A stretch of 64,000 nt of DNA from Aspidiotus rigidus (taxonomy: Eukaryota > Arthropoda > Insecta > Hemiptera > Diaspididae). The position numbers and the translations under genes are program-made. Of this stretch, positions 44,301 through 59,300 are shown in pieces (position 1 is the first letter of the stretch; every line of letters starts with the position of its first letter). The notes below the pieces were generated by a model that was given only the letters and a program-made list of their open reading frames with translations, did no database searches and had not been told where the DNA came from. The DNA lies in contig JAVHKY010000055.1 of the NCBI GenBank assembly GCA_035079385.1, positions 1,860,001 to 1,924,000 of the forward strand, read 5' to 3'.

Positions 44301-47300
44301 TATATACAAATTTTGATAATGACTCAAAAATATATAGGTTAACACGATATCTCATGTATCCTGGCATTCTGAGTAGTATGCCCCTCTCACGTAAGAGATG
44401 TCCTCCAGGATATCTGCTAGAGATGCGATTTTTCGCGAGACAAAAGTAAAAATATATTCAAATTTTGATAATGACTCAAAAATATATAGGTTAACGCGAT
44501 ATCTCATGTATTCTGGTATTCTGAGTAGAATGCCCCTCTTACGTAAGAGATGTTCTCCAGGATATCTGCTAGAGATGCGATTTTTCCCGAGACGAAAGTA
44601 AAAATATATTCAAATTTTGATAATGACTCAAAAATATATAGGTTAACGCGATATCTCATGTATTCTGGCATTCTGAGTAGAATGCCCCTCTTACGTAAGA
44701 GATGTTCTCCAGGATATCTGCTAGAGATGCGATTTTTCCCGAGACGAAAGTAAAAATATATTCAAATTTTGATAATGACTCAAAAATATATAGGTTAACG
44801 CGATATCTCATGTATCCTGGCATTCTGAGTAGAATGCTCCTCTCATGTAAGAGATGTCCTCCAGGATATCTGCTAGAGATGCGATTTTTCGCGAGACGAA
44901 AGTAAAAATATATACAAATTTTGATAATGACTCAAAAATATATAGGTTAACACGATATCTCATGTATCCTGGCATTCTGAGTAGAATGCCCCTCTCACGT
45001 AAGAGATGTCCTCCAGGATATCTGCTAGAGATGCGATTTTTCCCGAGACGAAAGTAAAAATATATTCAAATTTTGATAATGACTCAAAAATATATAGGTT
45101 AACGTGATATCTCATGTATCCTGGCATTCTGAGTAGAATGCCCCTCTCACGTAAGAAATGTCCTCCAGGATATCTGCTAGAGATGCGATTTTTCGCGAGA
45201 CGAAAGTAAAAATATATTCAAATTTTGATAATGACTCAAAAATATATAGGTGAACGCGATATCTCATGTATCCTGGCATTCTGAGTAGAATGCCCCTCTT
45301 ACGTAAAAGATGTCCTCCAGGATATCTACTAGAGATGCAATTTTTCGCGAGACGAAAGTAAAAATATATTCAAATTTTGATAATGACTCAAAAATATTTA
45401 TAGGTCAACGTGATATCTCATGTATCCTGGCATTCTGAGTAGAATGCCCCTCTCACGTAAGAGATGTCCTCCAGGATATCTGCTAGAGATGCGATTTTTC
45501 GCGAGACGAAAGTAAAAATATATTCAAATTTTGATAATGACTCAAAAATATATAGGTTAACGTGATATCTCATGTATCCTGGCATTCTGAGTAGAATGCA
45601 CCTCTTACGTAAAAGATGTCCTCCAGGATATCTGCTAGAGATGCGATTTTTCCCGAGACGACAGTAAAAATATATTCAAATTTTGATAATGACTCAAAAA
45701 TATATAGGTTAACGCGATATCTCATGTATCCTGGCATTCTGAGTAGAATGCCCCTCTTACGTAAGAGATGTCGTCCAGGATATCTGCTAGAGATGCGATT
45801 TTTCGCGAGACGAAAGTAAAAATATATTCAAATTTTGATAATGACTCAAAAATATATAGGTTAACGCGATATCTCATGTATCCTGGCATTCTGAGTAGAA
45901 TGCTCCTCTCATGTAAGAGATGTCCTCCAGGATATCTGCTAGAGATGCGATTTTTCGCGAGACGAAAGTAAAAATATATACAAATTTTGATAATGACTCA
46001 AAAATATATAGGTTAACACGATATCTCATGTATCCTGGCATTCTGAGTAGAATGCCCCTCTCACGTAAGAGATGTCCTCCAGGATATCTGCTAGAGATGC
46101 GATTTTTCCCGAGACGAAAGTAAAAATATATTCAAATTTTGATAATGACTCAAAAATATATAGGTTAACGTGATATCTCATGTATCCTGGCATTCTGAGT
46201 AGAATGCCCCTCTCACGTAAGAAATGTCCTCCAGGATATCTGCTAGAGATGCGATTTTTCCCGAGACGAAAGTAAAAATATATTCAAATTTTGATAATGA
46301 CTCAAAAATATATAGGTTAACGCGATATCTCATGTATTCTGGCATTCTGAGTAGAATGCCCCTCTTACGTAAGAGATGTTCTCCAGGATATCTGCTAGAG
46401 ATGCGATTTTTCCCGAGACAAAAGTAAAAATCTATTCAAATTTTGATAATGACTCAAAAATATATACGTTAACACGATATCTCATGTATTCTGGTATTCT
46501 GAGTAGAATGCCCCTCTTACGTAAGAGATGTTCTCCAGGATATCTGCTAGAGATGCAATTTTTCGCGAGACGAAAGTAAAAATATATTCAAATTTTGATA
46601 ATGACTCAAAAATATATAGGTGAACGCGATATCTCATGTATCCTGGCATTCTGAGTAGAATGCCCCTCTTACGTAAAAGATGTCCTCCAGGATATCTACT
46701 AGAGATGCAATTTTTCGCGAGACGAAAGTAAAAATATATTCAAATTTTGATAATGACTCAAAAATATTTATAGGTCAACGTGATATCTCATGTATCCTGG
46801 CATTCTGAGTAGAATGCCCCTCTCACGTAAGAGATGTCCTCCAGGATATCTGCTAGAGATGCGATTTTTCGCGAGACGAAAGTAAAAATATATTCAAATT
46901 TTGATAATGACTCAAAAATATATAGGTTAACGTGATATCTCATGTATCCTGGCATTCTGAGTAGAATGCACCTCTTACGTAAAAGATGTCCTCCAGGATA
47001 TCTGCTAGAGATGCGATTTTTCCCGAGACGACAGTAAAAATATATTCAAATTTTGATAATGACTCAAAAATATATAGGTTAACGCGATATCTCATGTATC
47101 CTGGCATTCTGAGTAGAATGCCCCTCTTACGTAAGAGATGTCGTCCAGGATATCTGCTAGAGATGCGATTTTTCGCGAGACGAAAGTAAAAATATATTCA
47201 AATTTTGATAATGACTCAAAAATATATAGGTTAACGCGATATCTCATGTATCCTGGTATTCTGAGTAGAATGCCCCTCTCACGTAAGAGATGTCCTCCAG

Positions 47301-50300
47301 GATATCTGCGAGAGATGCGATTTTTCCCGAGACGAAAGTAAAAATATATTCAAATTTTGATAATGACTCAAAAATATATAGGTTAACGCGATATCTCATG
47401 TATCCTGGCATTCTGAGTAGAATGCCCCTCTTACGTAAGAGATGTCCTCCAGGATATCTGCTAGAGATGCGATTTTTCCCGAGACGAAAGTAAAAATATA
47501 TTCAAATTTTGATAATGACTCAAAAATATATAGGTTAACGTGATATCTCATGTATCCTGGCATTCTGAGTAGAATGCCCCTCTTACGTAAAAGATGTCCT
47601 CCAGGATATCTGCTAGAGATGCGATTTTTCCCGAGACGAAAGTAAAAATATATACAACTTTTGATAATGACTCAAAAATATATAGGTTAACGCGATATCT
47701 CATGTATTCTGGCATTCTGAGTAGAATGCCCCTCTTACGTAAGAGATGTTCTCCAGGATATCTGCTAGAGATGCGATTTTTCCCGAGACAAAAGTAAAAA
47801 TCTATTCAAATTTTGATAATGACTCAAAAATATATAGGTGAACGCGATATCTCATGTATCCTGGCATTCTGAGTAGAATGCCCCTCTTACGGAAGAGATG
47901 TTCTCCAGGATATCTGCTAGAGATGCGATTTTTCCCGAGACGAAAGTAAAAATATATTCAAATTTTGATAATGACTCAAAAATATATAGGTGAACGCGAT
48001 ATCTCATGTATCCCGGCATTCTGAGTAGAATGCCCCTCTTACGTAAGAGATGTCCTCCAGGATATCTGCTAGAGATGCGATTTTTCGCGAGACGAAAGTA
48101 AAAATACATTCAAATTTTGATAATGACTCAAAAATATATAGGTTAACACGATATCTCATGTATCCTGGCATTCTGAGTAGAATGCCCCTCTCATGTAAGA
48201 GATGTCCTCCAGGATATCTGCTAGAGATGCGATTTTTCCCGAGACGAAAGTAAAAATATATTCAAATTTTGATAATGACTCAAAAATATATAGGTTAACG
48301 CGATATCTCATGTATTCTGGCATTCTGAGTAGAATGCTCCTCTTACGTAAGAGATGTTCTCCAGGATATCTGCTAGAGATGCGATTCTTCCCGAGACGAA
48401 AGTAAAAATATATTCAAATTTTGATAATGACTCAAAAATATATAGGTGAACGCGATATCTCATGTATCCCGGCATTCTGAGTAGAATGCCCCTCTTACGT
48501 AAGAGATGTTCTCAAGGATATCTGCTAGAGATGCGATTTTTCCCGAGACGAAAGTAAAAATATATTCAAATTTTGATAATGACTCAAGAATATATAGGTG
48601 AACGCGATATCTCATGTATCCCGGCATTCTGAGTAGAATGCCCCTCTTACGTAAGAGATGTCCTCCAGGATATCTGCTAGAGATGCGATTTTTCGCGAGA
48701 CGAAAGTAAAAATATATACAAATTTTGATAATGACTCAAAAATATATAGGTTAACGCGATATCTCATGTATCCTGGAATTCTGAGTAGAATGCCCCTCTT
48801 ACGTAAGAGATGTCCTCCAGGATATCTGCTAGAGATGCGATTTTTCGCGAGACGAAAGTAAAAATATATACAAATTTTGATAATGACTCAAAAATATATA
48901 GGTTAACACGATATCTCATGTATCCTGGCATTCTGAGTAGTATGCCCCTCTCACGTAAGAGATGTCCTCCAGGATATCTGCTAGAGATGCGATTTTTCGC
49001 GAGACGAAAGTAAAAATATATTCAAATTTTGATAATGACTCAAAAATATATAGGTTAACGCGATATCTCATGTATTCTGGTATTCTGAGTAGAATGCCCC
49101 TCTTACGTAAGAGATGTTCTCCAGGATATCTGCTAGAGATGCGATTTTTCCCGAGACGAAAGTAAAAATATATTCAAATTTTGATAATGACTCAAAAATA
49201 TATAGGTTAACGCGATATCTCATGTATTCTGGCATTCTGAGTAGAATGCCCCTCTTACGTAAGAGATGTTCTCCAGGATATCTGCTAGAGATGCGATTTT
49301 TCCCGAGACGAAAGTAAACATATATTCAAATTTTGATAATGACTCAAAAATATATAGGTTAACGCGATATCTCATGTATCCTGGCATTCTGAGTAGAATG
49401 CTCCTCTCATGTAAGAGATGTCCTCCAGGATATCTGCTAGAGATGCGATTTTTCGCGAGACGAAAGTAAAAATATATACAAATTTTGATAATGACTCAAA
49501 AATATATAGGTTAACACGATATCTCATGTATCCTGGCATTCTGAGTAGAATGCCCCTCTCACGTAAGAGATGTCCTCCAGGATATCTGCTAGAGATGCGA
49601 TTTTTCCCGAGACGAAAGTAAAAATATATTCAAATTTTGATAATGACTCAAAAATATATAGGTTAACGTGATATCTCATGTATCCTGGCATTCTGAGTAG
49701 AATGCCCCTCTCACGTAAGAAATGTCCTCCAGGATATCTGCTAGAGATGCGATTTTTCGCGAGACGAAAGTAAAAATATATTCAAATTTTGATAATGACT
49801 CAAAAATATATAGGTGAACGCGATATCTCATGTATCCTGGCATTCTGAGTAGAATGCCCCTCTTACGTAAAAGATGTCCTCCAGGATATCTACTAGAGAT
49901 GCAATTTTTCGCGAGACGAAAGTAAAAATATATTCAAATTTTGATAATGACTCAAAAATATTTATAGGTCAACGTGATATCTCATGTATCCTGGCATTCT
50001 GAGTAGAATGCCCCTCTCACGTAAGAGATGTCCTCCAGGATATCTGCTAGAGATGCGATTTTTCGCGAGACGAAAGTAAAAATATATTCAAATTTTGATA
50101 ATGTCTCAAAAATATATAGGTTAACGTGATATCTCATGTATCCTGGCATTCTGAGTAGAATGCACCTCTTACGTAAAAGATGTCCTCCAGGATATCTGCT
50201 AGAGATGCGATTTTTCCCGAGACGACAGTAAAAATATATTCAAATTTTGATAATGACTCAAAAATATATAGGTTAACGCGATATCTCATGTATCCTGGCA

Positions 50301-53300
50301 TTCTGAGTAGAATGCCCCTCTTACGTAAGAGATGTCGTCCAGGATATCTGCTAGAGATGCGATTTTTCGCGAGACGAAAGTAAAAATATATTCAAATTTT
50401 GATAATGACTCAAAAATATATAGGTTAACGCGATATCTCATGTATCCTGGCATTCTGAGTAGAATGCCCCTCTCACGTAAGAGATGTCCTCCAGGATATC
50501 TGCGAGAGATGCGATTTTTCCCGAGACGAAAGTAAAAATATATTCAAATTTTGATAATGACTCAAAAATATATAGGTTAACGGGATATCTCATGTATCCT
50601 GGCATTCTGAGTAGAATGCCCCTCTTACGTAAGAGATGTCCTCCAGGATATCTGCTAGAGATGCGATTTTTCCCGAGACGAAAGTAAAAATATATTCAAA
50701 TTTTGATAATGACTCAAAAATATATAGGTTAACGTGATATCTCATGTATCCTGGCATTCTGAGTAGAATGCCCCTCTTACGTAAAAGATGTCCTCCAGGA
50801 TATCTGCTAGAGATGCGATTTTTCCCGAGACGAAAGTAAAAATATATACAACTTTTGATAATGACTCAAAAATATATAGGTTAACGCGATATCTCATGTA
50901 TTCTGGCATTCTGAGTAGAATGCCCCTCTTACGTAAGAGATGTTCTCCAGGATATCTGCTAGAGATGCGATTTTTCCCGAGACAAAAGTAAAAATCTATT
51001 CAAATTTTGATAATGACTCAAAAATATATAGGTGAACGCGATATCTCATGTATCCTGGCATTCTGAGTAGAATGCCCCTCTTACGGAAGAGATGTTCTCC
51101 AGGATATCTGCTAGAGATGCGATTTTTCCCGAGACGAAAGTAAAAATATATTCAAATTTTGATAATGACTCAAAAATATATAGGTGAACGCGATATCTCA
51201 TGTATCCCGGCATTCTGAGTAGAATGCCCCTCTTACGTAAGAGATGTCCTCCAGGATATCTGCTAGAGATGCGATTTTTCGCGAGACGAAAGTAAAAATA
51301 CATTCAAATTTTGATAATGACTCAAAAATATATAGGTTAACACGATATCTCATGTATCCTGGCATTCTGAGTAGAATGCCCCTCTCATGTAAGAGATGTC
51401 CTCCAGGATATCTGCTAGAGATGCGATTTTTCCCGAGACGAAAGTAAAAATATATTCAAATTTTGATAATGACTCAAAAATATATAGGTTAACGCGATAT
51501 CTCATGTATTCTGGCATTCTGAGTAGAATGCTCCTCTTACGTAAGAGATGTTCTCCAGGATATCTGCTAGAGATGCGATTCTTCCCGAGACGAAAGTAAA
51601 AATATATTCAAATTTTGATAATGACTCAAAAATATATAGGTGAACGCGATATCTCATGTATCCCGGCATTCTGAGTAGAATGCCCCTCTTACGTAAGAGA
51701 TGTTCTCAAGGATATCTGCTAGAGATGCGATTTTTCCCGAGACGAAAGTAAAAATATATTCAAATTTTGATAATGACTCAAAAATATATACGTTAACACG
51801 ATATCTCATGTATTCTGGTATTCTGAGTAGAATGCCCCTCTTACAAAAGAGATGTTCTCCAGGATATCTGCTAGAGATGCAATTTTTCGCGAGACGAAAG
51901 TAAAAATATATTCAAATTTTGATAATGACTCAAAAATATTTATAGGTCAACGTGATATCTCATGTATCCTGGCATTCTGAGTAGAATGCCCCTCTCACGT
52001 AAGAGATGTCCTCCAGGATATCTGCTAGAGATGCGATTTTTCGCGAGACGAAAGTAAAATTATATTCAAATTTTGATAATGACTCAAAAATATATAGGTT
52101 AACGCGATATCTCATGTATCCTGGCATTCTGAGTAGAATGCCCCTCTTACGTAAAAGATGTCCTCCAGGATATCTGCTAGAGATGCGATTTTTCCCGAGA
52201 CGACAGTAAAAATATATTCAAATTTTGATAATGACTCAAAAATATATAGGTTAACGCGATATCTCATGTATCCTGGCATTCTGAGTAGAATGCCCCTCTT
52301 ACGTTAAGAGATGTCCTCCAGGATATCTGCTAGAGATGCGATTTTTCGCGAGACGAAAGTAAAAATATATTCAAATTTTGATAATGACTCAAAAATATAT
52401 AGGTTAACGCGATATCTCATGTATCCTGGCATTCTGAGTAGAATGCCCCTCTCACGTAAGAGATGTCCTCCAGGATATCTGCGAGAGATGCGATTTTTCT
52501 CGAGACGAAAGTAAAAATATATTCAAATTTTGATAATGACTCAAAAATATATAGGTTAACGCGATATCTCATGTATCCTGGCATTCTGAGTAGAATGCCC
52601 CTCTTACGTAAGAGATGTCCTCCAGGATATCTGCTAGAGATGCGATTTTTCCCGAGACGAAAGTAAAAATATATTCAAATTTTGATAATGACTCAAAAAT
52701 ATATAGGTTAACGTGATATCTCATGTATCCTGGCATTCTGAGTAGAATGCCCCTCTCACGTAAGAAATGTCCTCCAGGATATCTGCTAGAGATGCGATTT
52801 TTCCCGAGACGAAAGTAAAAATATATTCAAATTTTGATAATGACTCAAAAATATATAGGTTAACGCGATATCTCATGTATTCTGGCATTCTGAGTAGAAT
52901 GCCCCTCTTACGTAAGAGATGTTCTCCAGGATATCTGCTAGAGATGCGATTTTTCCCGAGACAAAAGTAAAAATATATTCAAATTTTGATAATGACTCTA
53001 AAATATATAGGTGAACGCGATATCTCATGTATCCTGGCATTCTGAGTAGAATGCCCCTATTACGGAAGAGATGTTCTCCAGGATATCTGCTAGAGATGCG
53101 ATTTTTCCCGAGACGAAAGTAAAAATATATTCAAATTTTGATAATGACTCAAAAATATATAGGTGAACGCGATATCTCATGTATCCCGGCATTCTGAGTA
53201 GAATGCCCCTCTTACGTAAGAGATGTCCTCCAGGATATCTGCTAGAGATGCGATTTTTCGCGAGACGAAAGTAAAAATACATTCAAATTTTGATAATGAC

Positions 53301-56300
53301 TCAAAAATATATAGGTTAACACGATATCTCATGTATCCTGGCATTCTGAGTAGAATGCCCCTCTCATGTAAGAGATGTCCTCCAGGATATCTGCTAGAGA
53401 TGCGATTTTTCCCGAGACGAAAGTAAAAATATATTCAAATTTTGATAATGACTCAAAAATATATAGGTTAACGCGATATCTCATGTATTCTGGCATTCTG
53501 AGTAGAATGCTCCTCTTACGTAAGAGATGTTCTCCAGGATATCTGCTAGAGATGCGATTCTTCCCGAGACGAAAGTAAAAATATATTCAAATTTTGATAA
53601 TGACTCAAAAATATATAGGTGAACGCGATATCTCATGTATCCCGGCATTCTGAGTAGAATGCCCCTCTTACATAAGAGATGTCCTCCAGGATATCTGCTA
53701 GAGATGCGATTTTTCCCGAGACGAAAGTAAAATATATATTCAAATTTTGATAATGACTCAAAAATATATAGGTTAACGCGATATCTCATGTATTCTGGCA
53801 TTCTGAGTAGAATGCCCCTCTTATGTAAGAGATGTTCTCCAGGATATCTGCTAGAGATGCAATTTTTCGCGAGACGAAAGTAAAAATATATTCAAATTTT
53901 GATAATGACTCAAAAATATATAGGTGAACGCGATATCTCATGTATCCTGGCATTCTGAGTAGAATGCCCCTCTTACGTAAAAGATGTCCTCCAGGATATC
54001 TGCTAGAGATGCAATTTTTCGCGAGACGAAAGTAAAAATATATTCAAATTTTGATAATGACTCAAAAATATTTATAGGTCAACGTGATATCTCATGTATC
54101 CTGGCATTCTGAGTAGAATGCACCTCTCACGTAAGAGATGTCCTCCAGGATATCTGCTAGAGATGCGATTTTTCGCGAGACGAAAGTAAAAATATATTCA
54201 AATTTTGATAATGACTCAAAAATATATAGGTTCACGCGATATCTCATGTATCCTGGCATTCTGAGTAGAATGCCCCTCTTACGTAAAAGATGTCCTCCAG
54301 GATATCTGCTAGAGATGCGATTTTTCCCGAGACGACAGTAAAAATATATTCAAATTTTGATAATGACTCAAAAATATATAGGTTAACGCGATATCTCATG
54401 TATCCTGGCATTCTGAGTAGAATGCCCCTCTTACGTAAGAGATGTCCTCCAGGATATCTGCTAGAGATGCGATTTTTCGCGAGACGAAAGTAAAAATATA
54501 TTCAAATTTTGATAATGACTCAAAAATATATAGGTTAACGCGATATCTCATGTATCCTGGCATTCTGAGTAGAATGCCCCTCTCACGTAAGAGATGTCCT
54601 CCAGGATATCTGCGAGAGATGCGATTTTTCCCGAGACGAAAGTAAAAATATATTCAAATTTTGATAATGACTCAAAAATATATAGGTTAACGCGATATCT
54701 CATGTATCCTGGCATTCTGAGTAGAATGCCCCTCTTACGTAAGAGATGTCCTCCAGGATATCTGCTAGAGATGCGATTTTTCCCGAGACGAAAGTAAAAA
54801 TATATTCAAATTTTGATAATGACTCAAAAATATATAGGTTAACGTGATATCTCATGTATCCTGGCATTCTGAGTAGAATGCCCCTCTTACGTAAAAGATG
54901 TCCTCCAGGATATCTGCTAGAGATGCGATTTTTCCCGAGACGAAAGTAAAAATATATACAACTTTTGATAATGACTCAAAAATATATAGGTTAACGCGAT
55001 ATCTCATGTATCCTGGCATTCTGAGTAGAATGCCCCTCTTACGTAAAAGATGTCCTCCAGGATATCTGCTAGAGATGCGATTTTTCCCGAGACGAAAGTA
55101 AAAATATATTCAAATTTTGATAATGACTCAAAAATATATAGGTTAACGCGATATCTCATGTATCCTGGCATTCTGAGTAGAATGCCCCTCTTACGTAAGA
55201 GATGCCCTCCAGGATATCTGCTAGAGATGCGATTTTTCCCGAGACGAAAGTAAAAATATATTGAAATTTTGATAATGACTCAAAAATATATAGGTTAACG
55301 CGATATCTCATGTATCCTGGCATTCTGAGTAGAATGCCCCTCTTACGTAAGAGATGTTCTCCAGGATATCTGCTAGAGATGCGATTTTTCGCGAGACGAA
55401 AGTAAAAATATATTCAAATTTTGATAATGAGTCAAAAATATATAGGTTAACGCGATATCTCATGTATCCCGGCATTCTGAGTAGAATGCCCCTCTTACGT
55501 AAGAGATGTCCTCCAGGATATCTGCTAGAGATGCGATTTTTCGCGAGACGAAAGTAAAAATATATACAAATTTTGATAATGACTCAAAAATATATAGGTT
55601 AACACGATATCTCATGTATCCTGGCATTCTGAGTAGAATGCCCCTCTCACGTAAGAGATGTCCTCCAGGATATCTGCTAGAGGTGCGATTTTTCCCGAGA
55701 CGAAAGTAAAAATATATTCAAATTTTGATAATGACTCAAAAATATATAGGTTAACGTGATATCTCATGTATCCTGGCATTCTGAGTAGAATGCCCCTCTC
55801 ACGTAAGAGATGTCCTCCAGGATATCTGCTAGAGATGCGATTTTTCGCGAGAAGAAAGTAAAAATATATACAAATTTTGATAATGACTCAAAAATATATA
55901 GGTTAACACGATATCTCATGTATCCTGGCATTCTGAGTAGAATGCCCCTCTCACGTAAGAGATGTCCTCCAGGATATCTGCTAGAGATGCGATTTTTCCC
56001 GAGACGAAAGTAAAAATATATTCAAATTTTGATAATGACTCAAAAATATATACGTTAACACGATATCTCATGTATTCTGGTATTCTGAGTAGAATGCCCC
56101 TCTTACGTAAGAGATGTTCTCCAGGATATCTGCTAGAGATGCGATTTTTCCCGAGACGACAGTAAAAATATATTCAAATTTTGATAATGACTCAAAAATA
56201 TATAGGTTAACGCGATATCTCATGTATCCTGGCATTCTGAGTAGAATGCCCCTCTTACGTAAGAGATGTCCTCCAGGATATCTGCTAGAGATGCGATTTT

Positions 56301-59300
56301 TCGCGAGACGAAAGTAAAAATATATTCAAATTTTGATAATGACTCAAAAATATATAGGTTAACGCGATATCTCATGTATCCTGGCATTCTGAGTAGAATG
56401 CCCCTCTCACGTAAGAGATGTCCTCCAGGATATCTGCGAGAGATGCGATTTTTCCCGAGACGAAAGTAAAAATATATTCAAATTTTGATAATGACTCAAA
56501 AATATATAGGTTAACGCGATATCTCATGTATCCTGGCATTCTGAGTAGAATGCCCCTCTTACGTAAGAGATGTCCTCCAGGATATCTGCTAGAGATGCGA
56601 TTTTTCCCGAGACGAAAGTAAAAATATATTCAAATTTTGATAATGACTCAAAAATATATAGGTTAACGTGATATCTCATGTATCCTGGCATTCTGAGTAG
56701 AATGCCCCTCTTACGTAAAAGATGTCCTCCAGGATATCTGCTAGAGATGCGATTTTTCCCGAGACGAAAGTAAAAATATATACAACTTTTGATAATGACT
56801 CAAAAATATATAGGTTAACGCGATATCTCATGTATCCTGGCATTCTGAGTAGAATGCCCGTCTTACGTAAAAGATGTCCTCCAGGATATCTGCTAGAGAT
56901 GCGATTTTTCCCGAGACGAAAGTAAAAATATATTCAAATTTTGATAATGACTCAAAAATATATAGGTTAACGCGATATCTCATGTATCCTGGCATTCTGA
57001 GTAGAATGCCCCTCTTACGTAAGAGATGCCCTCCAGGATATCTGCTAGAGATGCGATTTTTCCCGAGACGAAAGTAAAAATATATTGAAATTTTGATAAT
57101 GACTCAAAAATATATAGGTTAACGCGATATCTCATGTATCCTGGCATTCTGAGTAGAATGCCCCTCTTACGTAAGAGATGTTCTCCAGGATATCTGCTAG
57201 AGATGCGATTTTTCGCGAGACGAAAGTAAAAATATATTCAAATTTTGATAATGACTCAAAAATATATAGGTGAACGCGATATCTCATGTATCCCGGCATT
57301 CTGAGTAGAATGCCCCTCTTACGTAAAAGATGTCCTCCAGGATATCTGCTAGAGATGCGATTTTTCCCGAGACGAAAGTAAAAATATATTCAAATTTTGA
57401 TAATGACTCAAAAATATATAGGTTAACGCGATATCTCATGTATCCTGGCATTCTGAGTAGAATGCCCCTCTTACGTAAGAGATGCCCTCCAGGATATCTG
57501 CTAGAGATGCGATTTTTCCCGAGACAAAAGTAAAAATATATTCAAATTTTGATAATGACTCAAAAATATATAGGTTAACGCGATATCTCATGTATCCCGG
57601 CATTCTGAGTAGAATGCCCCTCTCACGTAAGAGATGTCCTCCAGGATATCTGCTAGAGATGCGATTTTTCGCGAGACGAATGTTAAAATATATTCAAATT
57701 TTGATAATGACTCAAAAATATATAGGTTAACGCGATATCTCATGTATCCTGGCATTCTGAGTAGAATGCCCCTCTTACGTAAGAGATGTCCTCCAGGATA
57801 TCTGCTAGAGATGCGATTTTTCGCGAGACGAAAGTAAAAATATATACAAATTTTGATAATGACTCAAAAATATATAGGTTAACACGATATCTCATGTATC
57901 CTGGCATTCTGAGTAGAATGCCCCTCTCACGTAAGAGATGTCCTCCAGGATATCTGCTAGAGGTGCGATTTTTCCCGAGACGAAAGTAAAAATATATTCA
58001 AATTTTGATAATGACTCAAAAATATATAGGTTAACGTGATATCTCATGTATCCTGGCATTCTGAGTAGAATGCCCCCCTCACGTAAGAGATGTCCTCCAG
58101 GATATCTGCTAGAGATGCGATTTTTCGCGAGAAGAAAGTAAAAATATATACAAATTTTGATAATGACTCAAAAATATATAGGTTAACACGATATCTCATG
58201 TATCCTGGCATTCTGAGTAGAATGCCCCTCTCACGTAAGAGATGTCCTCCAGGATATCTGCTAGAGATGCGATTTTTCCCGAGACGAAAGTAAAAATATA
58301 TTCAAATTTTGATAATGACTCAAAAATATATACGTTAACACGATATCTCATGTATTCTGGTATTCTGAGTAGAATGCCCCTCTTACGTAAGAGATGTTCT
58401 CCAGGATATCTGCTAGAGATGCAATTTTTCGCGAGACGAAAGTAAAAATATATTCAAATTTTGATAATGACTCAAAAATATATAGGTGAACGCGATATCT
58501 CATGTATCCTGGCATTCTGAGTAGAATGCCCCTCTTACGTAAAAGATGTCCTCCAGGATATCTGCTAGAGATGCAATTTTTCGCGAGACGAAAGTAAAAA
58601 TATATTCAAATTTTGATAATGACTCAAAAATATTTATAGGTCAACGTGATATCTCATGTATCCTGGCATTCTGAGTAGAATGCCCCTCTCACGTAAGAGA
58701 TGTCCTCCAGGATATCTGCTAGAGATGCGATTTTTCGCAAGACGAAAGTAAAAATATATTCAAATTTTGATAATGACTCAAAAATATATAGGTTAACGCG
58801 ATATCTCATGTATCCTGGCATTCCGAGTAGAATGCCCCTCTTACGTAAAAGATGTCCTCCAGGATATCTGCTAGAGATGCGATTTTTCCCGAGACGACAG
58901 TAAAAATATATTCAAATTTTGATAATGACTCAAAAATATATAGGTTAACGCGATATCTCATGTATCCTGGCATTCTGAGTAGAATGCCCTTCTTACGTAA
59001 GAGATGTCCTCCAGGATATCTGCTAGAGATGCGATTTTTCGCGAGACGAAAGTAAAAATATATTGAAATTTTGATAATGACTCAAAAATATATAGGTTAA
59101 CGCGATATCTCATGTATCCTGGCATTCTGAGTAGAATGCCCCTCTCACGTAAGAGATGTCCTCCAGGATATCTGCGACAGATGCGATTTTTCCCGAGACG
59201 AAAGTAAAAATATATTCAAATTTTGATAATGACTCAAAAATATATAGGTTAACGCGATATCTCATGTATCCTGGCATTCTGAGTAGAATGCCCCTCTTAC